This document shows positions 7,358-17,844 of a stretch of DNA of 64,000 nucleotides, one piece after another (within the stretch, counting starts at the first letter, position 1; each line of letters begins with the position of its first letter). Origin of the DNA: CAVVUC01 sp963751395 (lineage in GTDB: Bacteria; Verrucomicrobiota; Verrucomicrobiia; Chthoniobacterales; Chthoniobacteraceae); assembly GCA_963751395.1 (NCBI GenBank), contig CAVVUC010000002.1, forward strand, positions 1 to 64,000, in the 5' to 3' direction. A program made the translations under genes and the position numbers. The notes under the pieces were generated by a model. The model had not been told where the DNA came from and did not search any database. It was given only the letters and a program-made list of their open reading frames with translations.

Positions 7358-9037
7358 TCAGGCGGGTTGGATTTCGGCTTTGAAAATTTCGAGGGCTTTT
7401 TTGATGAGCGGGTCGTTTTTGAATTCCTCCATCGGATCGGCGGGTGGTTCTACTTTTCGCTCGGGCAGCATCACCGGCGCGACCACGAGGCCGTCGCGAA
7501 TCTCGCACTTGATCGTGAGCGGCCGGCCGGCCAGCGCGGTAAGAAGTTCGTCGAGAAATTTGCGGTAGTTCGGGCGCAGGATCGATTCCATCGCGTGGGT
7601 TTGATCCTTGGGAAAGCCGACGAGAAACACGCTGCCGTCGAGTCCGAGCGGTGTTCCTGATTCGATCCACGGACACATCAACGGACGTTTCACACGAACC
7701 TCCGACAGCAATGATGGCCAGATGTTTTCGTCATCGACGGCGGCAATTTTCGGCGGTTCTTCGCGGGCGACGTTTTCGACAACGGGAGCCGGCGCTGGCG
7801 CGGGAGCGGTTTCCACCACGATGCGCTTTACCGGGGCGGCTCTTGTTGGAGCGGCGACTTCCGGCCGTCGGATCGCGGGCGCGGCAACCGCCGGTTCGCC
7901 GCCGCCGCGCAGGGTCGCAAGCGTGTTGATGATTTCATTCAACGTCGTCTGCCCCAGCGTCTGGATCGCCTTGATGACGGCGATCTCGAAATGCAGCTTC
8001 TTGTTAGGAGCCCATTTCATACGGGTCTCGGCGGCGGCGAATTGCTCGATGAGTTCGAGCAGGCGGTCCATCGGGATTTGTTCCGCCTGCGATTTCAGCG
8101 CAGCCAGCGCCTCCTCGCCGAGTTCTTCCATAACTCCGTCCGGATCGGCTTTCGCGACGAGCAAATCGCGCAGATGCGAAATCAGATCGGCCATCAAGCG
8201 GCTCAAGTCCTTGCCCGCCTCGGCCTGGTCGTGAACCGCCGCGAGCGCCTGCGGCGAAGCGCCGGAAAGGATGTGGCCGCACAACGTCGAGACGGTCTCC
8301 TGCGCCGTGAAACCGAAAATCGAAAGCACGTCTGTCTCCGCAATTTTGTCTCCGCAAAACGCGACGAGCTGATCGAGCATCGACTCCGCGTCGCGCAGTC
8401 CGCCTTCCGCGCCTTTGGCAATCGCATTGGCGGCGGCATCGTCGAGCGCGATCTTCTCCTCCTTCGCGATGTATTGCAGATGCTTCGCGATCAGGTGCGC
8501 GGGAATGCGCCGCAGGTCGAACCGCTGGCAGCGGGAGAGAATGGTCGGCAGCACTTTCTGCGGCTCGGTGGTGGCGAAGACAAACTTCACATGCGCCGGC
8601 GGTTCCTCGAGAGTTTTCAGCAAGGCGTTGAACGCCGCCGAGGTGAGCATGTGGACCTCGTCGATGATGTAGATTTTGTATTTCCCACGGGTCGGCGCGT
8701 AGCGGACGTTGTCGCGAAGATCGCGCACCTGCTCGACGCCGTTGTTGCTCGCGCCGTCGATTTCCAGAACGTCGAGACTGTTGCCCTGGGAAATCTCCAC
8801 ACAGGCGTCGCACTCGCCGCACGGATTGACGGTCGGACCTTTCACGCAGTTGAGCGCCTTCGCGAGGATGCGCGCGGTCGATGTCTTGCCCGTGCCGCGC
8901 GGGCCGACAAACAAATAAGCGTGCGCCAGCCGGTTCTGCTCGATGGCATTTTTCAATGTCCGCGTGATGTGCTCCTGCCCGACGACGGCGTCGAAATTCT
9001 GGGGACGATATTTGCGGGCGAAGACTTGGTAGCTCAC
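7358..9037 (-). CDS. dnaX: DNA polymerase III subunit gamma/tau
   Basis: 559 residues. Clamp-loader ATPase with Walker A GPRGTGKT (45-52), a zinc module with Cys at about 64, 73, 76 and 79, DEVH at 126-129 and the SRC segment near 168-170. Domain III continues to about 370, followed by an Ala-Pro-rich linker and a tau-like C-terminal region. It loads the beta clamp and couples polymerase cores to the helicase. I see no clear slippery sequence for a gamma product. Confidence 0.95.
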   Translation of the reverse strand: MSYQVFARKYRPQNFDAVVGQEHITRTLKNAIEQNRLAHAYLFVGPRGTGKTSTARILAKALNCVKGPTVNPCGECDACVEISQGNSLDVLEIDGASNNGVEQVRDLRDNVRYAPTRGKYKIYIIDEVHMLTSAAFNALLKTLEEPPAHVKFVFATTEPQKVLPTILSRCQRFDLRRIPAHLIAKHLQYIAKEEKIALDDAAANAIAKGAEGGLRDAESMLDQLVAFCGDKIAETDVLSIFGFTAQETVSTLCGHILSGASPQALAAVHDQAEAGKDLSRLMADLISHLRDLLVAKADPDGVMEELGEEALAALKSQAEQIPMDRLLELIEQFAAAETRMKWAPNKKLHFEIAVIKAIQTLGQTTLNEIINTLATLRGGGEPAVAAPAIRRPEVAAPTRAAPVKRIVVETAPAPAPAPVVENVAREEPPKIAAVDDENIWPSLLSEVRVKRPLMCPWIESGTPLGLDGSVFLVGFPKDQTHAMESILRPNYRKFLDELLTALAGRPLTIKCEIRDGLVVAPVMLPERKVEPPADPMEEFKNDPLIKKALEIFKAEIQPA

Positions 9038-9163
9038 GGTCGGGAAACCTAAACGACGGACTAAAAAAGAGAAACTTTTTTGCTAGCTGAATGCGCGTTT
9101 CTTCACAATGGTCACCGCACAGACCGCATTTCTCCCTTTCGGTAAAATCAACCTCCAGCACGA

Positions 9164-11826
9164 ATGTTTCGGACCGTTTTAGGAAAGATCAACCCAATTG
9201 CTTTTCGCAAGGCGGTGCAGTCGGCGAAGGCGAGCGTGACGGAGCACGAGCAGCGGCTCGTGGACATTTGCAGTCAGCCGGTGGATGAGGCGCTGCGAGC
9301 GATGGAGGTGACGGAGAGTGGTTTGTCCAAAGATGCGGCGGAGCGTGCCAGCGAGCGCTTCGGCCCAAACGTGCTGAGCCACAAGCGCGAGATCGGCATC
9401 GCGGGCGAACTGCTGAGCCGATGCAAGAACCCGCTCGTGATTCAGTTGCTCGTCATCTGTTTCGTCTCGCTCGCGATGGGAGACATCCGCTCCGCCACGG
9501 TGGTCGGCGGGATGATTTTCCTGAGCGTCGTGCTCGCCTACGTGCAGGAGCATCGGTCGAGCAGGGCGGTCGAGCAGTTGCAGGCGATGGTGCAGACCGA
9601 TTGCGTGGTCGTGCGCGACCGGGTCGAGTGCGATCTGCCAATCGCGGAGATCGTGCCGGGCGACATCGTGGTGCTCAATGCGGGCGCGATCATTCCCGCC
9701 GACCTGCGCCTGATCAGCGCGAAGGATTTCTTCGTCAGCCAGTCGTCGCTCACCGGCGAGTCGATGCCCATCGAGAAAAATGCGGAGCCGTCCACGACGG
9801 CGGGGCGCGGCATCATCGAGCTTCAAAACGCCTGCTTTCAGGGCAGCAACGTCCTGAGCGGATCGGCGCGTGCCCTGGTGGTGAACACCGGCAGCAGAAC
9901 GCACTTCGGTTCCATTGCCGAAAAGCTTGCGGGACAGCGCGTCCAGACCAGCTTCGACAAAGGCATCGCGCAGTTCACCTGGCTGATGATCCGGTTCATG
10001 GTCGTCATGGTCAGCGTCGTGTTTTTGATCGTGGGCCTCACCAAACACAACTGGGCCGAGGCGCTGTTGTTCGCCCTCTCCGTTGCGGTCGGCCTCACGC
10101 CCGAGATGCTGCCGATGATCGTGACGGTGAACCTTTCCAAAGGCGCGATGGCGATGTCGAAGAAGAAGGTCATCGTGAAGCGGCTGAACTCGATCCAGAA
10201 CTTCGGCGCGATCGACATCCTCTGCACCGACAAGACCGGCACGCTGACGCAGGACCGCGTCATTCTCGAAAAGACGTCGATGTCACCAACCGCGACAGCG
10301 AGGACGTGCTGCGATACGCCTACATGAACAGCTACTACCAGACGGGGCTGCGCAATCTGCTCGACCGCTCCGTGCTCTCGCACAGCGATCTCGACGTCGA
10401 GCGCGGCTGCAAGAAGGTGGACGAGATTCCGTTCGACTTTCAGCGCAAGCGCATGTCGGTGGTGGTCGATTACGAGGGCGACCATGTGCTCATTTGCAAA
10501 GGCGCGGTCGAGGACATTTACAAGGCCTGCACGCATTATCAGGTCGATGACGAGATTCACCTGATGATCGACCTCATCAAGAACGATCTCCTGGAGGAAT
10601 ACGAGGAACTCAGCCGCGACGGCTATCGCGTGCTCGGCATCGCCTACCGCGAGTTCCCGCAGACCAGGAGCACCTTTTCCGTTGCCGATGAAAGCGATCT
10701 CATTCTGCTCGGCTACATCGCCTTTCTCGATCCGCCCAAGGGCTCTGCGGCGAAGGCGATCGCCTCGCTGCGCGATGTCGGCGTGGCCACCAAGATTCTC
10801 ACCGGCGACAACGCGCTGGTGACCCGGAAGATTTGCAAGGACGTCGATCTCGATGCCGGGGAGATCATCACCGGCGATCAACTTGCCGGCTTGAGCGAGG
10901 AAGCGCTCGGCGAGCTGGCGGAAAAGACAAACGTCTTCGCGCGCCTCTCGCCGTCGCAGAAGGAGAGCATCATCATCGCCCTGCAAAAACGCGGCCACGT
11001 CATCGGCTACATGGGCGATGGCATCAACGACGCGCCATCCATGCGCGTGGCGGACGTTGGTATCTCTGTCGATACCGCCGTCGATGTCGCGAAGGAATCC
11101 GCCGACATCATTCTCCTGGAAAAAAGCCTGCTCGTGCTCGAAGACGGCATCATCGAGGGGCGGAAAGTCTTCGGCAACATCATCAAATACATCCGGATGG
11201 GTGCCAGCTCGAACTTCGGCAACATGTTCAGCGTCGTCGGCGCGAGCTATTTCCTTCCGTTCCTGCCGATGGCGCCGATCCAGGTCTTGCTGAACAATCT
11301 GCTCTACGACGCCTCGCAGGTCGGCATTCCGACGGACCATGTCGATGAGGAGTATCTCAAGACGCCGCGCAAATGGAACATCGCCAACATCCGCCGCTTC
11401 ATGACGTTCATCGGGCCGATGAGTTCGATCTTCGATTACGCGACGTTTTTCCTGATGCTCTATTTCTTCAACTGCTGGCTGTTCTCCGCCGACGGCACCA
11501 GCGCGGAAATGAAATCATACTACGAGAAGCTGTTTCACACCGGCTGGTTTGTGGAATCGATCCTGACGCAGACGCTGATCGTTCACATCATTCGCACGCG
11601 GCGGATTCCGTTCCTGCAAAGCCTCGCAAGCCCGTTCCTCATCGGCACCACCCTCATCGTCATGGCGGCCGGAGCGTTCATTCCCTACTCGCGATTTGCG
11701 GCGTATTTCGGGTTCGTGCCTCTGCCGCGCATTTATTGGGTGTGGATCGCGGGCTTCCTTCTCTGCTACTCGGTGATCACCCATAACGTCAAAGTCTGGT
11801 TCCACCGCAAATACGGAATTGATTAA
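9164..11826 (+). CDS. mgtA: Magnesium-translocating P-type ATPase, with one frameshift
   Basis: About 887 residues across two frames. Part one (9164 to about 10275) holds the N-terminal helix, the first membrane helices, the LTGES actuator loop and the phosphorylation motif DKTGTLTQ (Asp near 357). Part two (about 10275-11826) holds the nucleotide domain (CKGAVEDIYK), GDGINDAPS and the last membrane helices. The frame breaks at ILEK where homologues continue Tyr-Val-Asp-Val-Thr; one missing T in the Tyr codon (about 10275) explains it. Either a true mutation or an assembly error. P3B-type ATPases import Mg2+ when it is scarce. An EIIA-like gene follows 2 bases downstream. Confidence 0.85.
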
Positions 11827-11828
11827 CC

Positions 11829-12629
11829 ATGAGAAGCCTTCTCGACGCCCTCCAGGACGGCCGTTTGATCGAACTGCCCGACAACCAAAAGAAACGCGCG
11901 CTGGAATATCTGGCCGCGCTCATCGAGGCGGTGCCCGGCGTGGAGGTCGAGGGCGGCGTCACTGAAAATGTCCTCGCTCGCGAGCAGGCACACAACACCG
12001 GCATCGGCCACGGTTGGGCGTGTCCGCATGCGCGCGCCCGGCACGATGGCGAACTGATTTGCTCGGTCGGCTGGAGTCCGGCCGGCATTGACTACGGATC
12101 GCCCGACGGCGCACCCGTGCATCTCATGGTGATGTATTTCGTGCCGGACACGCAGAAGAACGCCTACCTCAAGGAAATCTCGTCACTGGCCAAAGCGATT
12201 CTCACCCAGCCGGTCTTGAAGGATCTGAAATCCCTCACCGAGCTCGGCGAGGTCCGTCACGCGTTGCTCGACGCGATCAGCAGCGCGCTGGAATCGACCG
12301 CGCCCGAAGCGAAGGCGCGGATGATTCAGCTCGAAGTTCGACAAGCCGCCGCAGCGGAAGTCGGCCTGGCCCTGCCCGATGCCCTCGCCCGCGGCATCGT
12401 CCCGCTTTCCATCGTGGCCGTGCCCGGGATGAGTCCGGTCGTGCTCTGCCAGGACCGCGAACTGGTTCTTCTGCTCGAATCGCAGGATCAGCTTGCCCAT
12501 CAACTCGCCCAGCAGGGACGAGCCGCGCATCACGGCGTCCAGGTGCTGCTTCGTGCCAGCGCCACCTACCAGCCGGACCGGGTGGTTTACGATTGCCTGG
12601 CGTTCCGATCCGAAGACAAGCAGCAGTAA
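11829..12629 (+). CDS. PTS EIIA-type (PtsN/fructose type) regulatory protein
   Basis: 266 residues. The N-terminal 150 residues are a PTS EIIA type-2 domain: ENVLAREQAHNTGIGHGWA is followed by CPHARA, whose His is the phosphorylation site. The second half repeats the fold weakly (ARGIVPLSIVAVPG) without an obvious active His. With only 2 bases from mgtA it should be co-translated. PtsN-like EIIA proteins control ion transport in other bacteria, so direct control of the Mg2+ pump is a reasonable inference rather than sugar uptake. No EIIB or EIIC gene is nearby. Confidence 0.8.
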   Translation: MRSLLDALQDGRLIELPDNQKKRALEYLAALIEAVPGVEVEGGVTENVLAREQAHNTGIGHGWACPHARARHDGELICSVGWSPAGIDYGSPDGAPVHLMVMYFVPDTQKNAYLKEISSLAKAILTQPVLKDLKSLTELGEVRHALLDAISSALESTAPEAKARMIQLEVRQAAAAEVGLALPDALARGIVPLSIVAVPGMSPVVLCQDRELVLLLESQDQLAHQLAQQGRAAHHGVQVLLRASATYQPDRVVYDCLAFRSEDKQQ

Positions 12630-12701
12630 AGGCGGACATTTTTCCTCCTTCCGAAAGGCGCTTGCGGAGGGCACAGCGCGCGTATCGCGCTCCAGCCGGC
12701 T

Positions 12702-14492
12702 TTACCTGTCGATCAGGTACTCGCCGGGCTTGGAGAATTCGTAAACCTGCGCCCCATGGTTCTCGATGCGGTAACCGCGAATGCGCAAATACTCGGGCGT
12801 TGCCTCGCTCTTCATTTCCTCATCGGTCAACCGGACGAGCTTGAAGCCGTCGTTTTCGACCTTGAGATCCCTGACCGTTACCTTCGCGCCGTCGCAGGCT
12901 TTGATCACCAGCGCCGCACCGTGGGCAACCTCGACGTTTTCGAGACGGATTTGTTCTCCCTCCAGCACGAGCGTTCCCTCGCCGCTGATGGAGCCGCCGG
13001 AGATTTTGGACCGCACTTCTGCGAGCGTCAGCGCAAACGAAGGCCGCAGCACCGCGCGCGGGCCGGGCGTCATCGGAATGTCCAGAATCAGCGTCTCCTG
13101 AGCTTCGTTGACCTTCATGCCGGCGGCGGAAAGCCGGGTGCACCCCGCCCGGTAAAAATCGGATTCCGCGGTCGCGCCGGATTCCGGCGGGCCGCCTGCC
13201 GCGTGTTTCGAAGCGGCGTCGGCCACGTTGTTTTTGATGGGGGAGAAGCACCAGCGGCGGTCAAAGACGGAAACCCCGACCCGTTCGTCCGGCCCGAAGA
13301 GTTTCGCGAGGTCCTGCATCATGGTTTCGAGCCGGGTGGGTTTTTTGAAAGAAGTGCGCGAGTCGTCCGCGTACTTCGGGTTCACGAACTCGGCGATGAT
13401 GCCCTGCGTGCGTTCGAGAATCCGGGTGTAGGAAGCCATCCTGACCACCAGGACGTTGATGTTGCCGGGAAACATGGAGAAGCCGTGCTCGTTCGGCACG
13501 TCGCCCTCCGGGCTGACCGTCGCGCGGAGAAGCGGGTCGAGCTGGTTGTATTCTACGTTGACGACCAGTTCCCTGCCGTTGCCGACGAGCCGGGCCAGCC
13601 CGCCCACCGCTTCGCCGGGAACGCGGTTGACGGCGAGCGAGTTGAAGTCGAACCCCTTTTCGACCGAGACGCCGAGGGCGGCGGGCACGGCATTGAAGAC
13701 CTGTCCGTTGGTGTCCTGAATAAAGACGAGGTGTTCGATGCCCTGCTGCTGGAGCCGGGCGGCGATTCCGCTGGTGTGCAACAGCATGTGGATGTCGCCG
13801 TGACCATGCGGCTTGAGGATCAGCTTGTATTTTTCCTGTAGCGCAAGGTGTCCCTCGTTGTCGGTGATGGCCGGGACGAGTTCCTGCTTGAGAATGTGAA
13901 CCTGCTGTTTTTGCAGGCCGAACCAGTTGTTGGCTTCGAGTGAGGCGAGGGTTTTTGCGTTGGTGTCCTCGGAGGTCATGATGACCAGGGGCACCGGACG
14001 TGGGATGTCCATGCGCGATTCCATGGCCTTGAGACAGGCGGCGTAGTGCGCGAGGTAGGGCGTCGTCTGCGTCACCTCCACCGGGATGTCGAGCTTGATA
14101 CCCGAATAGCCCAGCCGCTCGCCCAGCCCGCCCGCCACCAGCACGAAGCCGGTTTTGGCGAAATGGGCTTTGCCCAGAGCTTCATAGCGGTCGTAGGTCG
14201 CGTCGAATTGGGTCAGATCGACCGGATTCGGCTGATGCGGGACGAACCCTTCAAATGGATTGGTGCCTTTCCGGGCTTCGTTGAGCAACGTTCGCGCATT
14301 CGAGATATAGCCGGATAGTCCTCCGGGGTAGGATTGATCGATGCGGGTGAGGGTACCCAAAAAGTCAGACTTTGCCGCACTGTTCGTGCCGGGTTCGTCC
14401 CAGCCGGCAAACAGATGCCCCTGGTCTGCCTCTGTCAATTTCGCGATCAGCGCCTGTTCAGCCGGGTTGTTGGTGAGATTCTCTGCGTTCAT
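12702..14492 (-). CDS. UDP-sugar pyrophosphorylase / UTP-sugar-1-P uridylyltransferase family
   Basis: 596 residues from the ATG at 14492. The frame is open up to 14651, but that part lacks homology features. The UDPGP signature GGLGERLGYSGIK lies near residue 110-125, followed by LKPHGHGDIHMLL and FIQDTNGQVFNAVPAALG, as in plant-type broad-specificity USP enzymes. A beta-helix-like C-terminus (GEGTLVLEGEQIRLENVEV) is typical. It makes UDP-sugars from UTP and sugar-1-phosphates. It is monocistronic and convergent with the EIIA gene. Confidence 0.85.
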   Translation of the reverse strand: MNAENLTNNPAEQALIAKLTEADQGHLFAGWDEPGTNSAAKSDFLGTLTRIDQSYPGGLSGYISNARTLLNEARKGTNPFEGFVPHQPNPVDLTQFDATYDRYEALGKAHFAKTGFVLVAGGLGERLGYSGIKLDIPVEVTQTTPYLAHYAACLKAMESRMDIPRPVPLVIMTSEDTNAKTLASLEANNWFGLQKQQVHILKQELVPAITDNEGHLALQEKYKLILKPHGHGDIHMLLHTSGIAARLQQQGIEHLVFIQDTNGQVFNAVPAALGVSVEKGFDFNSLAVNRVPGEAVGGLARLVGNGRELVVNVEYNQLDPLLRATVSPEGDVPNEHGFSMFPGNINVLVVRMASYTRILERTQGIIAEFVNPKYADDSRTSFKKPTRLETMMQDLAKLFGPDERVGVSVFDRRWCFSPIKNNVADAASKHAAGGPPESGATAESDFYRAGCTRLSAAGMKVNEAQETLILDIPMTPGPRAVLRPSFALTLAEVRSKISGGSISGEGTLVLEGEQIRLENVEVAHGAALVIKACDGAKVTVRDLKVENDGFKLVRLTDEEMKSEATPEYLRIRGYRIENHGAQVYEFSKPGEYLIDR

Positions 14493-14683
14493 TGTCTTCA
14501 ATAAATTGCGCGGTTTGAATGATCGTATCATCATCGCCCCAGCGGCAGGAATCACTTTGTGAATTTCAGGCTTTATCCCTTCCGTTTGTCTTCGGCGGGC
14601 TAGTTCAACCATGGGTGCAGTCGGAGGGCTCGTGCCTCGCCTCCGCTGCATCCTTTAGCGTTAGCCGTTGTGGTCATTCAGAG

Positions 14684-15196
14684 TTAGTATGGCATCTCTT
14701 CCTCAATGGGTGTTGGCGGTTCCTTGTAGGGTTGGCGTGCCTCGCTGCTTGCTTTGATCTCCGCGCACCGTTCTGCGAAAAATTCGTTGTCTGGGTGCTC
14801 GGCAAGGTGACAAGGCTCGCAAAGCAAGCTGAGGTTGCCGAGGGAATGGTCGCCGCCACGGGAACGTTTTTGAAGGTGATGAATGTGAGCGCCCGTGAGG
14901 ATGCGGATTGAAGCAGGATGGCTCCAGACGGCACGGGGCGAACACTTGAGCGTTCCGCATGGTTTACGGCACCGCTGGCAGGTGCCAGCATCGCGGATGA
15001 AGACAAGCGCACGCCTGCGCTCCCAGTCAGGCGGGTAAGTTGCTGATACGCGCCATTGAGGTTCATGGTGCTGCTCCCATAATTCGCGTTCTGCTCGGCG
15101 CTCTACGCGCAGACGTAGCAAGTGAATAGCCCAAGCAAGTGCAGCCCAAAACGGACCGCATAATCCGACGAGTAGAATGGAAACGAGAATGCTCAT
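14684..15196 (-). CDS. HNH endonuclease-domain protein with an N-terminal membrane helix
   Basis: 170 residues. Residues 3-26 are a hydrophobic helix. The HNH domain follows: CQRCRKPCG, then GAHIHHLQKRSRGGDHSLGNLSLLCEPCH with paired Cys for zinc and the HH of the active site. HNH proteins cut DNA. The membrane anchor is unusual and suggests action at the envelope, for instance on incoming DNA (inference). Its start overlaps the stop of the upstream gene (ATGA at 15193-15196), so the two are coupled. Confidence 0.75.
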   Translation of the reverse strand: MSILVSILLVGLCGPFWAALAWAIHLLRLRVERRAERELWEQHHEPQWRVSATYPPDWERRRALVFIRDAGTCQRCRKPCGTLKCSPRAVWSHPASIRILTGAHIHHLQKRSRGGDHSLGNLSLLCEPCHLAEHPDNEFFAERCAEIKASSEARQPYKEPPTPIEEEMPY

Positions 15197-15657
15197 TCAG
15201 GAGCGGCGCTTCTGGTGGGCGTGAAATCGGCTAAGAGCACATCAGCGGCTGCCTTGGCGCGACAAAACGGCTGGAGAATATTAACGCCAGACTCGGCAAC
15301 AAGAACGTAGGCGAGGCCAAAAGCTGAATTGCGCTTTGAGGCCTCTTCAAGAGCAGTGACTAGCTTGTGGACTTGATTGACGTCGTCCCAAATCCATTGG
15401 ACAAGCCGAGCGGCACGCGAGATGACAACGGCCTCAGTTGCCTCGCCGCCGAGAAGGTCGTCTAACTCGAACAATTCGGAGATGATGTCGTGCTTGGTTC
15501 CGATCAGTTCGCCGCACACTCGTTCTGTCTCAGTCCGAAGCGCGTCGTCCATGTGGACGTTCGGCAACTCGCGTTGAATGTAGGTTCCGGTGTCGAGCAT
15601 AGCCATCGCGCAACTGCGGGCTTCGTTCATCAAGGTTTGGACAGCGGCGGTGTTCAT
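15193..15657 (-). CDS. Unknown helical protein coupled to the HNH gene
   Basis: 154 residues, almost entirely helical, no membrane segment, no recognised family. The C-terminus ends in a Pro-Ala-rich tail. The ATGA overlap with the HNH gene suggests a fixed pairing, perhaps an immunity or partner protein; that is context only. The 200 bases between this gene and the deaminase at 15861 hold no gene I can identify. Confidence 0.55.
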   Translation of the reverse strand: MNTAAVQTLMNEARSCAMAMLDTGTYIQRELPNVHMDDALRTETERVCGELIGTKHDIISELFELDDLLGGEATEAVVISRAARLVQWIWDDVNQVHKLVTALEEASKRNSAFGLAYVLVAESGVNILQPFCRAKAAADVLLADFTPTRSAAPE

Positions 15658-15860
15658 TAAAGAAGATACGTAGCGACGTTTAACATTCTAATTAGACGGT
15701 GGGAATTTCACCATCGCATTTATTTTTGAATGCATGGGCATGTTGTCCTTTGACTTGGTTGGGAATGGGTTGTCCGCAGAAAAGGGGGCACGCATCGTTC
15801 CCAAGCGTAGTTCCCGTTGACCGTAAAAACACCAGCTATGAACCTCGCCGCGCTTGGGGT

Positions 15861-16304
15861 TCAGACGCCGATGTCCTCGTTCCAGAGCGACGGGTTTTCC
15901 CGAATGAACTTCTCCATGAGCGCGATGCACTCGGCGTCCTGGAGAACCTCGACATGGATTCCGTGCGACCGGTTTTCCTCCTCGGGGCCGCTGAAAGTTT
16001 TGTTCTCGCCGACAATGATGCGCGGGATGCCGTAGAGCCGCGCCGCGCCGCTGCACATCGGGCACGGCGAGAGCGTGGAGTAAAGCACGCATTCCCGGTA
16101 AGTTTTCGCCGTCAGCCGCCCGGCGTTCTCGAGGCAGTTCATCTCCGCGTGGTGGATCACGCTGCCATGCTGGACGCGCTGGTTGTGACCGCGCCCGATG
16201 ATTTTTCCGTCATGCACCAGCACCGAGCCGATGGGAATGCCGCCTTCAGAAAGGCCCTTGCGGGCCTCCTCGATCGCCGCTTTCAGGAATGGGTCGTTAT
16301 TCAC
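15861..16304 (-). CDS. Cytosine deaminase (yeast FCY1-like) / nucleoside deaminase family
   Basis: 147 residues. Zinc-dependent CDA fold: HAEMN (His and proton-shuttle Glu) and SPCPMCSG (two Cys ligands). The C-terminal WNEDIGV closely resembles the end of fungal cytosine deaminase, which favours cytosine to uracil over tRNA adenosine deamination. Its first codons overlap the end of the photolyase gene by 8 bases, so the pair is likely an operon. Confidence 0.8.
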   Translation of the reverse strand: MNNDPFLKAAIEEARKGLSEGGIPIGSVLVHDGKIIGRGHNQRVQHGSVIHHAEMNCLENAGRLTAKTYRECVLYSTLSPCPMCSGAARLYGIPRIIVGENKTFSGPEEENRSHGIHVEVLQDAECIALMEKFIRENPSLWNEDIGV

Positions 16305-17682
16305 GGAACATCTCCAATGTCACCTCGCGTTCGCGGGCGTGATCGACAATAGGCGGCGGATAGTTTTTCGCAATCCTCAAACCAGCGGGCGGCGGCTCCG
16401 CGAGTTTCGCGGCATCGACATCGCGCAACTCGGGCAGCCATTGCTTGATGAACGCGCCTTCGGGATCGTAGCGCTTCGTTTGCGACCACGGATTCTGGAT
16501 GCGAAAATAGGGGGCGGCGTCCGCGCCCGTGCCGGCACTCCACTGCCAGCCGCCGTTGTTCGATGCTATGTCGCCATCGACGAGCCGCTGCATGAAATAC
16601 CGTTCGCCGTGGCGCCAGTCGATGTGCAGGTCCTTGGTCAGAAACATGGCGGTAATCATGCGCAGCCGGTTGTGCATAAAACCGGTTGCGTTGAGCTGGC
16701 GCATCCCGGCATCGACGATGGGGAAGCCGGTCTCGCCGTCGCACCAGCGCTGGAAATTTTCGCCCGGCCCGTGCCAGCCCAGACCGCGCCATTTCGCGTT
16801 GAACTCGTGTTCGAGCACGTCGGGAAAATGCCAGAGGATCTGCATGTAAAACTCGCGCCAGACGAGTTCGCTGATGAATGTGGCGATGCTCTTGCGTTGC
16901 GCGGCGTCGATCGGCTGCGCGACAAGCCGGGCGCACTTATTATAAATCTCGCGGATGGAAATCGTACCGAAGCGCAGGTCGGCGGAAAGCATCGAGGTGG
17001 TGTTGCCGGCGGGGATGTTGCGCCTCGCTCCGTAGTCGAAGATCGGGCCGCTCAAAAACGCCGACAGCCGTTTGCGCGCGGCTTTTTCGCCCGGCTCGGG
17101 AACGGTTGCGGTGCTCTTCAGATCCCAGTCCGCAAGCGCTGGCAGCGGCAGGCTTGCTATGTCCCGTGGCGTGGCGAGCCGCTTGATTGGTGAGCGGACG
17201 GCGGGCTTCTCCAGTTTCGCCCAAGCCTTCGAGTATGGTGTGAAAACGCGGAAGGTCGTGCCGGTGGCGGTGAGCACCTCGTCGCGTTCGTGAATCGCCG
17301 CATCCTTGAAATCGTGCGTCGCGACGCCGAGCCGCGAGGCCATTTTTTTCACGCGCTCCTCCATGGCGCGTCCGAATGGATCGGGATCGCGGTTGAAATA
17401 AATCGCCGTCGCCTTCATCTCGCGCACGAGTTTTTCCAGCTCCGCGTCCGCCGCCCCGCGCCGGACGATGAACCGGCCTCCGATGGCTTCGATGTTCTTG
17501 GCGAGCGAGTCGAGGCAGCCGCAGAGAAATTCCTGCCGGGGCGCGCCGGTCCAGCGGTGATGCTTTTTCCAGTCGCTCGCGATGTAAACCGGCACGACCT
17601 GCGCCCCGGTTTCGACGGCGGCGTGGAGAGCGGTGTTGTCGGTGATGCGAAGATCGCGGCGGAACCAGTGGATGACGGGCAT
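16297..17682 (-). CDS. phr: Deoxyribodipyrimidine photolyase (class I CPD)
   Basis: 461 residues. N-terminal antenna-binding domain from IHWFRRDLRITDNTALHAA. C-terminal FAD domain with WREFYMQILWHFPDV, WCDGETGFPIVDAGMRQL, GFMHNRLRM and GDIASNNGGWQWSAGTG, the conserved FAD and lesion contacts. It repairs UV pyrimidine dimers using light. The start is preceded by an ATCCAAA heptamer array instead of a clear ribosome-binding site. Confidence 0.93.
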   Translation of the reverse strand: MPVIHWFRRDLRITDNTALHAAVETGAQVVPVYIASDWKKHHRWTGAPRQEFLCGCLDSLAKNIEAIGGRFIVRRGAADAELEKLVREMKATAIYFNRDPDPFGRAMEERVKKMASRLGVATHDFKDAAIHERDEVLTATGTTFRVFTPYSKAWAKLEKPAVRSPIKRLATPRDIASLPLPALADWDLKSTATVPEPGEKAARKRLSAFLSGPIFDYGARRNIPAGNTTSMLSADLRFGTISIREIYNKCARLVAQPIDAAQRKSIATFISELVWREFYMQILWHFPDVLEHEFNAKWRGLGWHGPGENFQRWCDGETGFPIVDAGMRQLNATGFMHNRLRMITAMFLTKDLHIDWRHGERYFMQRLVDGDIASNNGGWQWSAGTGADAAPYFRIQNPWSQTKRYDPEGAFIKQWLPELRDVDAAKLAEPPPAGLRIAKNYPPPIVDHAREREVTLEMFRE

Positions 17683-17687
17683 GGGAT

Positions 17688-17791
17688 GAATTTTGGATTT
17701 TAGATTTTGGATTTTAGATTTAAGACGTTTGTGTGTCCTTGCTGGATGCCGGGGCTTGAACTCACAATCTGAAATCTGAAATCTGAAATCA
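17688..17791. repeat. Two heptamer arrays in the phr-lpxI divergent region
   Basis: 17688-17722 is built of TTTGGAT/TTTAGAT units and lies just before the photolyase start. 17765-17791 is built of CTGAAAT units and lies just before lpxI. The two arrays have different sequences but the same 7-base period. Confidence 0.8.
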
Positions 17792-17844
17792 CCAATCTAA
17801 ACGCGTTCGGCATCATCGCCGGCAGCGGCGCGTATCCGCTCATC

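Noticed and set aside
9179..11340. Long minus-strand frames opposite mgtA
   Set aside because: His/Arg-rich antisense frames; mgtA motifs are unmistakable on the plus strand.
14004..14600. Toxin-antitoxin pair near the HNH gene
   Set aside because: The HNH protein and its coupled partner do not show known toxin or antitoxin motifs; only the overlap suggests pairing.
12702..14651. Longer start for the UDP-sugar pyrophosphorylase at 14651
   Set aside because: The extra 53 residues are Arg/Pro-rich with no similarity to the family; the ATG at 14492 begins the conserved region.
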